The translations under genes and the position numbers were made by a program. A stretch of 36,593 bases of DNA. Origin: Promethearchaeota archaeon. GTDB lineage: Archaea > Asgardarchaeota > Lokiarchaeia > Sigyniarchaeales > SOKP01. Shown here in pieces: positions 1 through 8,277 of the stretch. The number at the start of each line of letters is the position of its first letter. Position 1 is the stretch's first letter. The notes under the pieces are model-generated. The model did no database searches. It was given only the letters and a program-made list of their open reading frames with translations, and was not told where the DNA came from. The stretch spans positions 1 to 36,593 of the forward strand of contig JAFGGO010000190.1 of the NCBI GenBank assembly GCA_016930515.1. The letters are read 5' to 3'.

Positions 1-378
1 AGTGTCTGAAATAAATCTTATTATGAAATAAGTAAATTGTTCATGTTTTAATTGTTTTGAGAAAAGTTTTCGATCCCATAAAATTATAAGAATAAAAATT
101 GCTTGAATCAGGAAAGATATTCAACAGTTTTATTCTTTTTCGTCCTATAAAGGATTTATGGTGCAAAAAATTTGGAAAAAGCATAAATCTTAAATTTTAT
201 CCCCGTTTTAAACTATTGTTTTATCTCAAGATTAAAATATTCTTTAAATTATTTACACAATAATATCAATTTACATAAAACCCTTTTTTGAATGTTCTGT
301 TGCAGTAACACATTTAATAACTTTTAAACAAAAATATTATTTGAGTATTTAACTCGAAATTAATCAAGTAAAGGAAGC
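1..378. other. Leading intergenic region, no gene seen
   Basis: This stretch is very AT-rich, has no convincing reading frame and shows no RNA-like GC-rich block. It presumably carries the promoter of the histidine kinase that follows. The only recognisable element is a purine-rich AAGGAAG at 371-377, a weak Shine-Dalgarno candidate. The left edge of the window cuts whatever lies upstream. Confidence 0.5.
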
Positions 379-1905
379 ATGCCAATGCCAGGCAAAAAGC
401 TCTCGCAGGATCAGGCCGATATATTAGATCATAAGGTCTATAAGCTCTCAGAAGAGCAAATTCAATTACTTGATAATATTGAAGCACAAGTCTGGTACAT
501 TATTAAACCTGATATCTGTGGTTTCGTTAATAAAGCTCGAGCAGACTTTTTTGGTAAAGATAAGGCTTATTTTCAAGGGAGAATGCTTCAAGATTATCTT
601 AACAATGAGGAGTCTGAAATAGCTATAGCAGAAAACAAGAATGTATTTCATTCGAAACAAAAAATATTTACTGAAAGCCACATAAGAAACAAAGACGGGG
701 AATTACGATTTCTATCAGTAATTAAAATGCCTAAACTCGATTCTGAAGGAAATGTTGAATACATCATCTGTTTGGGGCAAGATATTACAAATCAAAAACT
801 TAAAATCGTACCACAACTAAAAGATAGCGACAAAAATGCAAGAATTATACTAAATGCAATACAAGACGAAATAGTTCTTATCGATCTTGAAGGAATTATT
901 GTTGATGCAAATCAAAAAGCTGTCATGCTCTCGGGCAAATCTCTGCATAAATTAGTAGGTTCAAAAATGATTGAAATATTACCCTCTAAAATTATTGAAT
1001 GTATTAATCTCCAAAAAAGAGAATTAATCAACAATAAAAAATCAATAATATTTGAAATAGAAAGAGAGGGAAGCAGTTTTGATGTTTGCATGCATCCCAT
1101 CATTGAGATGGATGGTACAATCCTGAACATCCTTATTTCTTTTCACGATATCACGATTAGAAAACTAAGTGAAAAGCTATTAATTGACTCAAAAAATAGC
1201 TACGCCCTTGCTCTTGAGCAAGCTAATTTCTACAAAGATCTTTTCATCCACGATGTGTTTAACATATTTAATGTCATTAATATGGGTGCAGAATTATTAA
1301 GGAATCAAGAATCTCCTTTAGACGAAACAGTGGATCTCATCAAAAAAGCAATTACACGGGGTACCAAATTAATTGAAAATATTCAAAAATTATCAAATTT
1401 AGATCAAGAAAAGATTACAATTATTAAAATAGATCTTAAGAGCGTTCTACAAGATGTATGTCAATTTATATTAAATAGTTTTCGAGATAGATCCCTAAAA
1501 ATCCAGATCAACGCTTCTACTCAAGATTACTCCGTTAAAGCAAACAATCTATTGTACGATGTTTTTGAAAATATACTAATAAACGCCATTAAGCACAACA
1601 TTAAAGAAGAAATAGAAATTACCATTGAAATTTCAAAAATTGTTGATTTAAACAAGAATTTTGTCAAATTGGAATTCAAGGACAATGGATTTGGGATATC
1701 TGACGATCAAAAAAAGATTATCTTTTCTAAAGTTAACAATAAAGAAAACACGAGTGGTATGGGCATTGGATTATCATTAGTAAAAAAGATTGTAGATAAT
1801 TATGGTGGAAAAATATGGGTTGAAGATAGGATCAAAGGAAACCGTTCCCAAGGATGTAATTTTATTTTAATGATTCCAGAATTTTCTCAATCTAAAAATT
1901 TTTAA
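379..1905 (+). CDS. PAS-PAS sensor histidine kinase (orphan)
   Basis: Predicted soluble sensor kinase of 508 residues with no membrane segment. Two PAS-type domains lie at about residues 25-140 and 150-262; the first ends in a PAC-like GQDITNQK. A dimerisation helix follows with the probable phospho-acceptor H291 in FIHDVFN. The HATPase_c domain has an N-box (ENILINAIKHN, about 397-407), DNGFGI (435-440) and GMGIGLSL (460-467), so the ATP lid looks intact. The signal is probably intracellular (redox, ligand or energy state). There is no receiver domain and no response regulator nearby, so the output partner is unknown. Start: ATG at 379 is only 1 nt after AAGGAAG, whereas the in-frame ATG at 385 has a 7-nt spacing and may be the true start. 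A closely similar kinase is encoded at 8278-9771. Confidence 0.9.
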   Translation: MPMPGKKLSQDQADILDHKVYKLSEEQIQLLDNIEAQVWYIIKPDICGFVNKARADFFGKDKAYFQGRMLQDYLNNEESEIAIAENKNVFHSKQKIFTESHIRNKDGELRFLSVIKMPKLDSEGNVEYIICLGQDITNQKLKIVPQLKDSDKNARIILNAIQDEIVLIDLEGIIVDANQKAVMLSGKSLHKLVGSKMIEILPSKIIECINLQKRELINNKKSIIFEIEREGSSFDVCMHPIIEMDGTILNILISFHDITIRKLSEKLLIDSKNSYALALEQANFYKDLFIHDVFNIFNVINMGAELLRNQESPLDETVDLIKKAITRGTKLIENIQKLSNLDQEKITIIKIDLKSVLQDVCQFILNSFRDRSLKIQINASTQDYSVKANNLLYDVFENILINAIKHNIKEEIEITIEISKIVDLNKNFVKLEFKDNGFGISDDQKKIIFSKVNNKENTSGMGIGLSLVKKIVDNYGGKIWVEDRIKGNRSQGCNFILMIPEFSQSKNF

Positions 1906-1930
1906 AAACTTAAAACAATTAAAATTAACG

Positions 1931-2245
1931 ATGGTAGAAAATACGAGTTCAAGTGGAATTAGGCGAGATTTAAATTGTTATTTGAAAATTATTGATACTT
2001 TTCAAAAATACAAACATCTTCCAATAGATTTCCCTCAAATCAAGAGTAAAGCAATAATCAAACTTATTAATACATCAGAATGTAAAAACGATAGAAATTT
2101 CGTTAAAAACGCTTTATTGCTTGTATTATCGTTATACGATAAAAAACCTATGGATATATATAATACACGAGGATATAAGTTGGAAGATTGTACCAATGAC
2201 CAAAAAAAAGACATTCTTTTAAAACTCCAAAAAGAACTTCCCTGA
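1931..2245 (+). CDS. Small hypothetical protein (104 aa)
   Basis: Not recognised. The product is charged, mainly helical and lacks membrane segments, cysteine motifs or a signal peptide. It begins 25 bp after the histidine kinase stop codon on the same strand, so it may be co-transcribed with the kinase. It has no aspartate-pocket pattern of a receiver domain, so I do not propose it as the response regulator. The reading frame has normal codon use for the window and no competing overlapping frame, which supports it being real. Confidence 0.55.
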   Translation: MVENTSSSGIRRDLNCYLKIIDTFQKYKHLPIDFPQIKSKAIIKLINTSECKNDRNFVKNALLLVLSLYDKKPMDIYNTRGYKLEDCTNDQKKDILLKLQKELP

Positions 2246-2360
2246 ATATTCTACTATAATACACATGTAATACTTATTTTTTTAAATGCTAATATATCTT
2301 TTTTCAGTGTAGAATTAGATTAATTCTAAAGTTGCAATTTATTTTCACGAGTGAAAAAAT

Positions 2361-3110
2361 GTGAATATCGAAAATACTCGTCCACAATCGTCTATAATTG
2401 ATGGAAGTGTTAATCCCTCTCAAAACGATTCATACATAGAAAATATTTCAAACGCCTTAGTATCGTTTTTAAGCCTTTCAAAACAAGTTCAGAGACCCGA
2501 TATACGTCCTTCAAAAATGTGTTGGGAAAGATCATCTTCTTTAAATCCAAAAATTGATATTTCCATAGAAGAGGATAATCAATCCGAATTAAGTAAAGAA
2601 GACGAAAATAAAATTGAAATAAGATTTAAATCCCTGAGAGAATATATAGAAGAAACAGCCCCATACAAATGGAACTTGGCACTCAAGCAAGAATCGCTTA
2701 AAGCTTGGATTGAAGACCTTAAAAAAGATTTAGGAATTGCTTTAAGTTTTAATATCGAAGTAATTTATGATCAAGAAAAAGCATCAACTTATCTAAAAAT
2801 TAACGATTCGAAAATTAGACTATACGAATTTAGAGATTGGGTATCCTTACTTAATGATTATCGCAAGGATTTAAACTGGGAAGAAATTGACAATAACAAA
2901 CTTGTAAAAGTTAAAGGAGTAGACGATATTAAATATATCGAAGCTCTTTTAATCAATGCTGTAAATGGCAATCAAAATTCTCAACTCTACGAATTTTTAT
3001 GGTTAGCTTATAAGACTTCAGAGGAATTCACTTTATTTCGAAACAAGGAAAATAATAAGATTCGTGCTTTTTTAAAGCAAGGAGATTTCTATAGCTCGTT
3101 ATTAATTTAA
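2361..3110 (+). CDS. Hypothetical protein (249 aa)
   Basis: Not recognised. The N-terminal ~75 residues are polar and probably disordered (rich in S, N, E, D). From about residue 80 the protein becomes a compact alpha/beta sequence with several tryptophans and alternating charged helices. No catalytic motif, transmembrane segment or zinc site is visible. Translation appears to start at GTG 2361, preceded by a GAGTGA purine stretch; the overlapping ATG one base upstream runs straight into a stop. Its 3' end overlaps the convergent DUF5714 gene by 4 bp. It follows the kinase and the 104-aa protein on the same strand, but the 115-bp gap argues for a separate promoter. Confidence 0.6.
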   Translation: MNIENTRPQSSIIDGSVNPSQNDSYIENISNALVSFLSLSKQVQRPDIRPSKMCWERSSSLNPKIDISIEEDNQSELSKEDENKIEIRFKSLREYIEETAPYKWNLALKQESLKAWIEDLKKDLGIALSFNIEVIYDQEKASTYLKINDSKIRLYEFRDWVSLLNDYRKDLNWEEIDNNKLVKVKGVDDIKYIEALLINAVNGNQNSQLYEFLWLAYKTSEEFTLFRNKENNKIRAFLKQGDFYSSLLI

Positions 3111-3829
3111 TCATTTAAATTAAAAAGGAAACAATTCGCTTTTTCGCATTTATCGTTTTTATTGGAAAAAACACAGGTCTTAGGCTTATAATTCAAGTTT
3201 ATATTAAAATGTTCCCTTAAGAATTCCAAAGATTCCATGATTGAAATCCTTACTGACCTCTTGCAACAATGCTCCAGATTATCTGCTATTTTTGAGAGGG
3301 ATCTCGAAGTCATTAAATTCGCAAGGGATCTTGGTTGATTTCTTGCTGGTGTAGCGCCCGTAAATATGCTTATGGCAATTCCCGATCCCATTCCCGCACC
3401 ACAAGAACCGTAAAATCCACACCACCCTCCAGGAATTTTTGAAGCCCTTCTAATCGCTTCCAGCAGGTCGTCATTGGTGATATAAGAACCGTCTGGTTTT
3501 TTGATAGAATTGTTTTTTAACGAAGTCAAGATTGCTAAAGGTGCAAGCACGTGGTGCTCGGGTCCATAAACCTTAAATTTGTCGTGTTTCATGATTTCAT
3601 CCGCAATTTCGAACGGATCCTTAAGATCGGTCGTAGTACAGAACGATTGAATGATCGATATGGGATCTCTTGAATGACATTTATCGCAAATATAATGCCC
3701 GGATGGACACCAAGTATCCGTGGAAAACTCTTCCGAACAATAATAACATTGCATATTTTGAACATAGCCTATTTTAGTTGAATATACTAAATCATTACCA
3801 CAAATTTCACACTTATCTTTTTTATCCAT
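3107..3829 (-). CDS. DUF5714-type cysteine-rich metal-binding protein
   Basis: A 240-residue protein matching the DUF5714 family as I know it from methanogens and other anaerobes. The N-terminus carries clustered cysteines: C7/C10, C28/C31, C41, C48/C51, likely one or two zinc or Fe-S sites. A glycine-rich conserved block, GGWCGFYGSCGAGMGSG, lies at about 134-150, followed by HCCKRSV near 187 and further cysteines near the C-terminus (C219, C228, C233). The number and spacing of cysteines suggest redox or metal chemistry, but no reaction is established for the family. It lies 18 bp downstream of the PHP phosphatase gene and is probably co-transcribed with it. Family call from memory, not from a search. 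Confidence 0.65.
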   Translation of the reverse strand: MDKKDKCEICGNDLVYSTKIGYVQNMQCYYCSEEFSTDTWCPSGHYICDKCHSRDPISIIQSFCTTTDLKDPFEIADEIMKHDKFKVYGPEHHVLAPLAILTSLKNNSIKKPDGSYITNDDLLEAIRRASKIPGGWCGFYGSCGAGMGSGIAISIFTGATPARNQPRSLANLMTSRSLSKIADNLEHCCKRSVRISIMESLEFLREHFNINLNYKPKTCVFSNKNDKCEKANCFLFNLND

Positions 3830-3847
3830 ATTTGAAGCAACTAGAAA

Positions 3848-4693
3848 TTAAATATCAATAAATGATCTTTTTCTATTAGTAAAATGAGCGAGTTGGGTGA
3901 ACCCAATTTTTTTAATGATTTGTATCATTTTTTCGAACTCCCAGCCAACTTCTTCAGGCGCGTGAGCGTCAGAACCCAATAATATCGGAATGTCGAGGTC
4001 GTACATTATTTCTAAAATCTCATTACTCGGGTATTGCTCTTTTACGGCTTTTCGAAAGCCCGATGTATTAACTTCCATCGTTAAATCGTTTTTCTTTATT
4101 AAGTCCAATGTCTGGGACGCTTGTTCTATAAACTCAGCTTTCTTTACTGGCAATTTATTAAATTTTTTTGGAAGGTCAAAATGAGACACTATATCAAATT
4201 CGAATTCTTTTGATGATATCATTTTTTGATTGTGTTGATAAAACTGTGCATAGATATCGTCTATATCAATTTTTTCAAAAACTTCGATGAACCGTTCATC
4301 ATCCATCGGCCATAATCCGTTCTCCAAGGAAAGTATGTGTACCGAACCGTGAATATAATCCAATTCGGAAAGGAGTGGACTTAAATGGGAGTTAAGCACA
4401 GCAACTTGGGATTCAATAAATTCGATTTCAAATCCAATTTTAATATTAATATTTTTCTGGTATTTGTCTCTCAAGTTTTTAGTAGTTGCAAGATATAAAT
4501 CAAGCTCATCTAATCTCATTGAATATTCTTCGTAAGGAACATTTTCAATACCATTATAAAACTCATAAGGAAAATGGTCGTTAAACCCTATTGTGGTTAA
4601 TCCTTTTTTTATGGCTTGCCTTGCGTAGTCTTCGAGAGTACCAACCGCGTGATGGCAGAGTTCGTTATGGGTGTGCCAATCTTCAAGTATCAT
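3848..4693 (-). CDS. PHP-domain phosphatase, histidinol-phosphatase-like (HisJ/HisK type)
   Basis: A 281-residue PHP-superfamily metallo-phosphoesterase. Metal-binding motifs are in the expected order: DWHTHNELCHH (H7, H9, H14/H15), GFNDH (H40), GFEIEF (E89/E91), YIHGSVH (H115, H119), SHFD (H171), EVNTSG, and LGSDAH (D242, H244). Length and motif layout fit the HisJ family, which hydrolyses L-histidinol phosphate to histidinol in histidine synthesis. No other his gene is present, so a different sugar- or amino-alcohol-phosphate substrate is possible. It is the first gene of a likely two-gene unit with the DUF5714 protein and begins 51 bp downstream of the dipeptidase gene. Confidence 0.8.
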   Translation of the reverse strand: MILEDWHTHNELCHHAVGTLEDYARQAIKKGLTTIGFNDHFPYEFYNGIENVPYEEYSMRLDELDLYLATTKNLRDKYQKNINIKIGFEIEFIESQVAVLNSHLSPLLSELDYIHGSVHILSLENGLWPMDDERFIEVFEKIDIDDIYAQFYQHNQKMISSKEFEFDIVSHFDLPKKFNKLPVKKAEFIEQASQTLDLIKKNDLTMEVNTSGFRKAVKEQYPSNEILEIMYDLDIPILLGSDAHAPEEVGWEFEKMIQIIKKIGFTQLAHFTNRKRSFIDI

Positions 4694-4744
4694 CTCAGAT
4701 ACTGAAATGCTAGACTAAAGTTAAAAGTTATTAAAAATTTTAGT

Positions 4745-6253
4745 CTATTTTTTCGAACATTCTTCAAATAATTTTAACAATAAATTCCAAATTTTATCCA
4801 CACTCTTTATATTAAGCTGTTCATCTGGAGAATGAGCACCTATAATGTTAGGTCCTAGGGAAATCATATCAATTTCCGGAAATTGTTTCTTCAATATTCC
4901 ACATTCCAAACCACCGTGGATAGTAGAAATTTTAACATCTTGACTGAATATTTTTTTATAAGTTTTCACTGCAATGGCAAGCAATTTTGAGCGATAATCA
5001 GGTTCCCATCCGGGATATTCACTATAATAAGTAATATTGAATTTTAAACCAGAATTTTCGAATGATTTACGAATATTTTGCGTGATATTCTCTTTTGAAT
5101 GCTCTTCCAAGCTTCTCTGACTTGTTACGATTTGAATTTTACCATCCCTCGCTTTAATTGAAGCTAAATTTGTGGATGTATGAACTGAAGAATTATCGTT
5201 ATCAAGCCAAGATTGAGGTCCATCTGGTATAAATTCTAATAATTGAATAATTGAAAGAAATGTTGTTTTTGGAAGCAAATATTTTTCAAGAACATCAATT
5301 TGGTTGACTTTTATCTCTAAGCGTGGTTCTTTACTTAATAACTTAGAAGTAAAGTTATTTGATAATTCGCTTGTTAATTTTGAAAATTCCTTTAAATCTT
5401 TATTATTAACAAAAAGGAGCGACTTTGCCTCTCTCGGAATGGCGTTAGATCGATTACCCCCATTAATCGAAACAATTCTAACATCCAAATGTATTAATTT
5501 TGATAAAAACCTTGAAATTAATTTTATAGCGTTAATTCGTCCTTTATTAATATCCTCTCCCGAATGACCTCCGATTAATCCTGAAACGAATATTTCGTAA
5601 GATGTATTGTTATTTAAAAATATTTCATCAATTAATTCCGATTTCTCATATTCTAAAGTCGCAGAAGTATTAATCCCACCAGCACAACCGATGATATATT
5701 TATTGTCGCTTTCAGAATCCAAGTTGATTAAATAATCCGCCTTTAACATCGATTTATCAATTTCTAAGGCTCCAATGAGTCCTGTCTCTTCGTTTACGGT
5801 AAATAATAAAGATAATGATAAATTTTTAATTTTTACCACTCCCTCGTATATCAACTTCATAATTGACAAGCTGTATGCGATTCCTACCCCATTATCCGCA
5901 CCTAATGTAGTCCCTTCGGCTTTAATCCATTGTTCTCTTTCGTCTTCAACATAAATTATTGAAATTGGATCCTTGGAAAAGTCGTGCGATGAATTTTCGT
6001 TTTTCTCGCACACCATGTCAAGATGTGATTGCAAGACCAGTTTTTTAATATCTCCTTGAGGATGTTGCTTATTTATGTCAACCAATAAATTACCAACATT
6101 ATCGATTCTATGGGGGAAATTAAATTTTTTTGCTTCGCTTATTATGAATTCTCTTATTCCTTTTTCGTTTCCAGAACAACGAGGAATTGTACAAATTTTT
6201 TCGAAGTATATCCAAAAAATTTCAGGATTTCTTAAATACTCATTCTTTCTCAT
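4745..6253 (-). CDS. pepD: Aminoacyl-histidine dipeptidase / cytosol nonspecific dipeptidase (M20, PepD-like)
   Basis: A 502-residue di-zinc aminopeptidase of family M20, close to the usual PepD length of about 485. It cleaves dipeptides, classically Xaa-His, in the cytoplasm. Metal and catalytic positions are visible: SHLDMV (H77, D79), GADNGVG (bridging D120), NEETG (E155 catalytic base, E156 ligand), LDSE (D179) and GAHSPDE near the end (H474). The lid domain lies between about 210 and 390, including GLIGGHSGEDI with the inter-subunit histidine. Its neighbours (PHP phosphatase, MBL hydrolase) suggest a catabolic group but not a defined pathway. Start ATG at 6253 is supported by the usual N-terminal helix. 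Confidence 0.9.
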   Translation of the reverse strand: MRKNEYLRNPEIFWIYFEKICTIPRCSGNEKGIREFIISEAKKFNFPHRIDNVGNLLVDINKQHPQGDIKKLVLQSHLDMVCEKNENSSHDFSKDPISIIYVEDEREQWIKAEGTTLGADNGVGIAYSLSIMKLIYEGVVKIKNLSLSLLFTVNEETGLIGALEIDKSMLKADYLINLDSESDNKYIIGCAGGINTSATLEYEKSELIDEIFLNNNTSYEIFVSGLIGGHSGEDINKGRINAIKLISRFLSKLIHLDVRIVSINGGNRSNAIPREAKSLLFVNNKDLKEFSKLTSELSNNFTSKLLSKEPRLEIKVNQIDVLEKYLLPKTTFLSIIQLLEFIPDGPQSWLDNDNSSVHTSTNLASIKARDGKIQIVTSQRSLEEHSKENITQNIRKSFENSGLKFNITYYSEYPGWEPDYRSKLLAIAVKTYKKIFSQDVKISTIHGGLECGILKKQFPEIDMISLGPNIIGAHSPDEQLNIKSVDKIWNLLLKLFEECSKK

Positions 6254-6351
6254 AATATTAATTCTTAAATTCTTTATTACGATTTATTGGAACTAAATAA
6301 TAATAATTCTTTGTTTTAAATAAACCTGTGAATATTTTATAAAACATTTTT

Positions 6352-7017
6352 TTAAGGAATGTTTGAATCCTTATAATCCCTTATGTAGCGTTTTACCTCC
6401 TTCGCAGGCTGAATAATGCCAAAATGACCTTCACATAATATGTCCGCTTTTAGATCTAAAAGTTTTTGCATTGAATTTTGATAATCATATAAATTCGAGC
6501 CAAATTCGCTATTAAACGGACCGTGAATGTCTTGACCAAACAATACTTTCGTGGAATCAACAATAATTAATACCGAAATTGACCCTGGTGTATGTCCAGG
6601 GGTATGAATACATTCAAATTCGACTGAACCAAATCGAAGAACTTCTTTGTCCTTTTTAAATTTAGCTTCTAATTTCACGGGTTCGTATTTAATATCGTAC
6701 CAAGAGGCTGCTGTTTTAGAATCGAATCCCTTTTCCTCTATAAATTCTGCATCGAGATCGTGAGCGTAAAACTTCAAGTTTTTATTAAATCCGAGTAAAT
6801 CGTGGCAGGCGGCGATGTGATCAATATGACAATGTGTAATGATGCAATGTTTTATGTTCGAAGGATCAAGTCCAATCTTTTTTAAATTCCTACTAATCAT
6901 TCCCGAATCCATTCCCGCATCAATCAACACGAGACCATCGTTACTTTTTGTATTTACGAGAAAAACCGAACACCCACTATCACACACATGATAGATATTC
7001 TTAATTACTTCTTTCAT
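6352..7017 (-). CDS. Metallo-beta-lactamase fold hydrolase
   Basis: A 221-residue protein with the full MBL di-metal site: THCHIDH (H62, H64, D66, H67), HTPGHTPG (H142), FGQDIHG (D163) and CEGHFG (H198). The layout is that of glyoxalase II/YcbL-like small hydrolases. The substrate cannot be read from sequence; thioester, lactone or phosphodiester hydrolysis are all possible. There is no flavodiiron domain or RNase beta-CASP insert. It is encoded on the minus strand 98 bp upstream of pepD and has its own upstream gap of 289 bp (7018-7306), so it may head the minus-strand group. Confidence 0.85.
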   Translation of the reverse strand: MKEVIKNIYHVCDSGCSVFLVNTKSNDGLVLIDAGMDSGMISRNLKKIGLDPSNIKHCIITHCHIDHIAACHDLLGFNKNLKFYAHDLDAEFIEEKGFDSKTAASWYDIKYEPVKLEAKFKKDKEVLRFGSVEFECIHTPGHTPGSISVLIIVDSTKVLFGQDIHGPFNSEFGSNLYDYQNSMQKLLDLKADILCEGHFGIIQPAKEVKRYIRDYKDSNIP

Positions 7018-7306
7018 GACTATCTCGAATGATTCTTGGTTTAAAATTATTTATATATAAAATATAATCAGGATAATGGACTAATTACAAAAAACATTTC
7101 AATTCAATTATCAAAGACCAATTAATTCAAAAGAAGCAAAATGTTGAAAAAAATGAAATTTATATCGGATTAAAGAAAATAATTACTCTCAAGATAATAG
7201 AAATTTTGTAGAATACACCAATTTATTTTTGATATATAGTTGGAACTTAAGGAAAACAATAATAAGGATTAAAATTTCGATTTAATTTTTATTTATAATT
7301 TGAAAA

Positions 7307-7963
7307 TTATAAACCAAGCATTTTTTCAATGATATCTTTTTTGAGATATAAAAATTTATAGAGCAAGATTGAGAAGAGAACTGTAAACCCCGAAGCGAAA
7401 AGAACATCCGATAAATAGTGTGCTCCATATATGACGCGTGTTATTGCTATAAATATCCCCCAAGCAAGGATCAATATTGACACACTAATCTTTAATAATT
7501 TTTTCCAATCGGCTTCTTTAACTATTATTAAGAGCGGTAAAAAAATAAATGCCATTGTTGTATGTCCGCTCGGAAAGCTCGTATGCTCAATGCTAGGACC
7601 GTTTGGTAAATACCAAGGAGTAAAAGCGGTATCACCTAATTTTAATACATCATAAAATCTCACTCTACCCCATATTATTTTAATCGTATTAGCAAGGATG
7701 AGAGTGTTGAATAGGGCCAGGCATCCAATTATCAGCGCAATGACAAAGTATTTCCTCCAATCCTTATTAAAAGTAAAAATCGCAAATATTATAGGTGGAA
7801 TAGCAATTATGCATCCTGCTATAAACATTTTCAAGTTATCTAAAAAAATTCCTGAGAAGCAGAATATAGTACCTATTAAAACTGCTACTAAAAATCCAAT
7901 TTTCTGTTTTTTGATTTCTTTTAAATGTCCAGAAACCAAAATAGATGTAGCAATTGCAATCAA
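7307..7963 (-). CDS. PAP2 family membrane phosphatase (frame-disrupted at its N-terminus)
   Basis: Integral membrane phosphatase of the PAP2 superfamily, acting on lipid phosphates or pyrophosphates. All three signature motifs are present: K-x6-R in KIIWGRVRF (with F in place of the usual P), FPSGHTT, and TRVIYGAHYLSD (R-x5-H-x3-D). About five or six hydrophobic helices surround them. The only start in this frame is a TTG at 7963, yet the open frame continues upstream to 8047 with family-like residues (ADINSPLGEFG). A first membrane helix is encoded in another frame at 8017-8145. The gene therefore seems to have a one-base deletion near 8019-8047, real or from assembly. It lies near a GDPD and a VTT gene. 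Confidence 0.8.
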   Translation of the reverse strand: MIAIATSILVSGHLKEIKKQKIGFLVAVLIGTIFCFSGIFLDNLKMFIAGCIIAIPPIIFAIFTFNKDWRKYFVIALIIGCLALFNTLILANTIKIIWGRVRFYDVLKLGDTAFTPWYLPNGPSIEHTSFPSGHTTMAFIFLPLLIIVKEADWKKLLKISVSILILAWGIFIAITRVIYGAHYLSDVLFASGFTVLFSILLYKFLYLKKDIIEKMLGL

Positions 7964-8016
7964 CCCGTAACCAATAAGATCACCCCAAAATTCCCCAAAT
8001 TCCCCGAGAGGAGAGT

Positions 8017-8145
8017 TTATATCGGCAATGGACTTTGAAACGCTAGATCAATATAAGCAAAAATTATTGCTAATACAACCCAAGGAAATAAAACAATTAA
8101 GATAAGATGATATAAGGAAATTTTTTTTTTCATTTTGTTCTTCAT
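8017..8145 (-). pseudogene. Detached 5' end of the PAP2 gene
   Basis: A 42-codon frame starting with ATG at 8145 (or ATG 8133) encodes a basic N-terminus followed by a strong hydrophobic helix, YHLILIVLFPWVVLAIIFAY. This is what the first membrane segment of a PAP2 phosphatase should look like. It ends at a stop at 8017-8019, while the main PAP2 frame is open from 8047, so the two overlap out of frame. Inserting one base within about 8019-8047 would join them into a single protein of about 275 residues. A run of ten T at 8121-8130 lies in this fragment but keeps the frame, so it is not the break itself. Confidence 0.6.
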
Positions 8146-8277
8146 TCAAAATCAATATTAAATCAAGACTTTTCTTTATTTAGTACTTTTTATCATATAA
8201 ATCTTTATAAGAAAGTAAAACTATTTTCTTATCGAAAGAGGAACATTTTTTCTATCATTTCAAGGGAAATTGCGATT

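Noticed and set aside
8121..8130. Ten-T homopolymer as the cause of the PAP2 frame break
   Set aside because: The codons on both sides of the run translate into one continuous N-terminus and membrane helix; the frame change must lie further downstream, within about 8019-8047.
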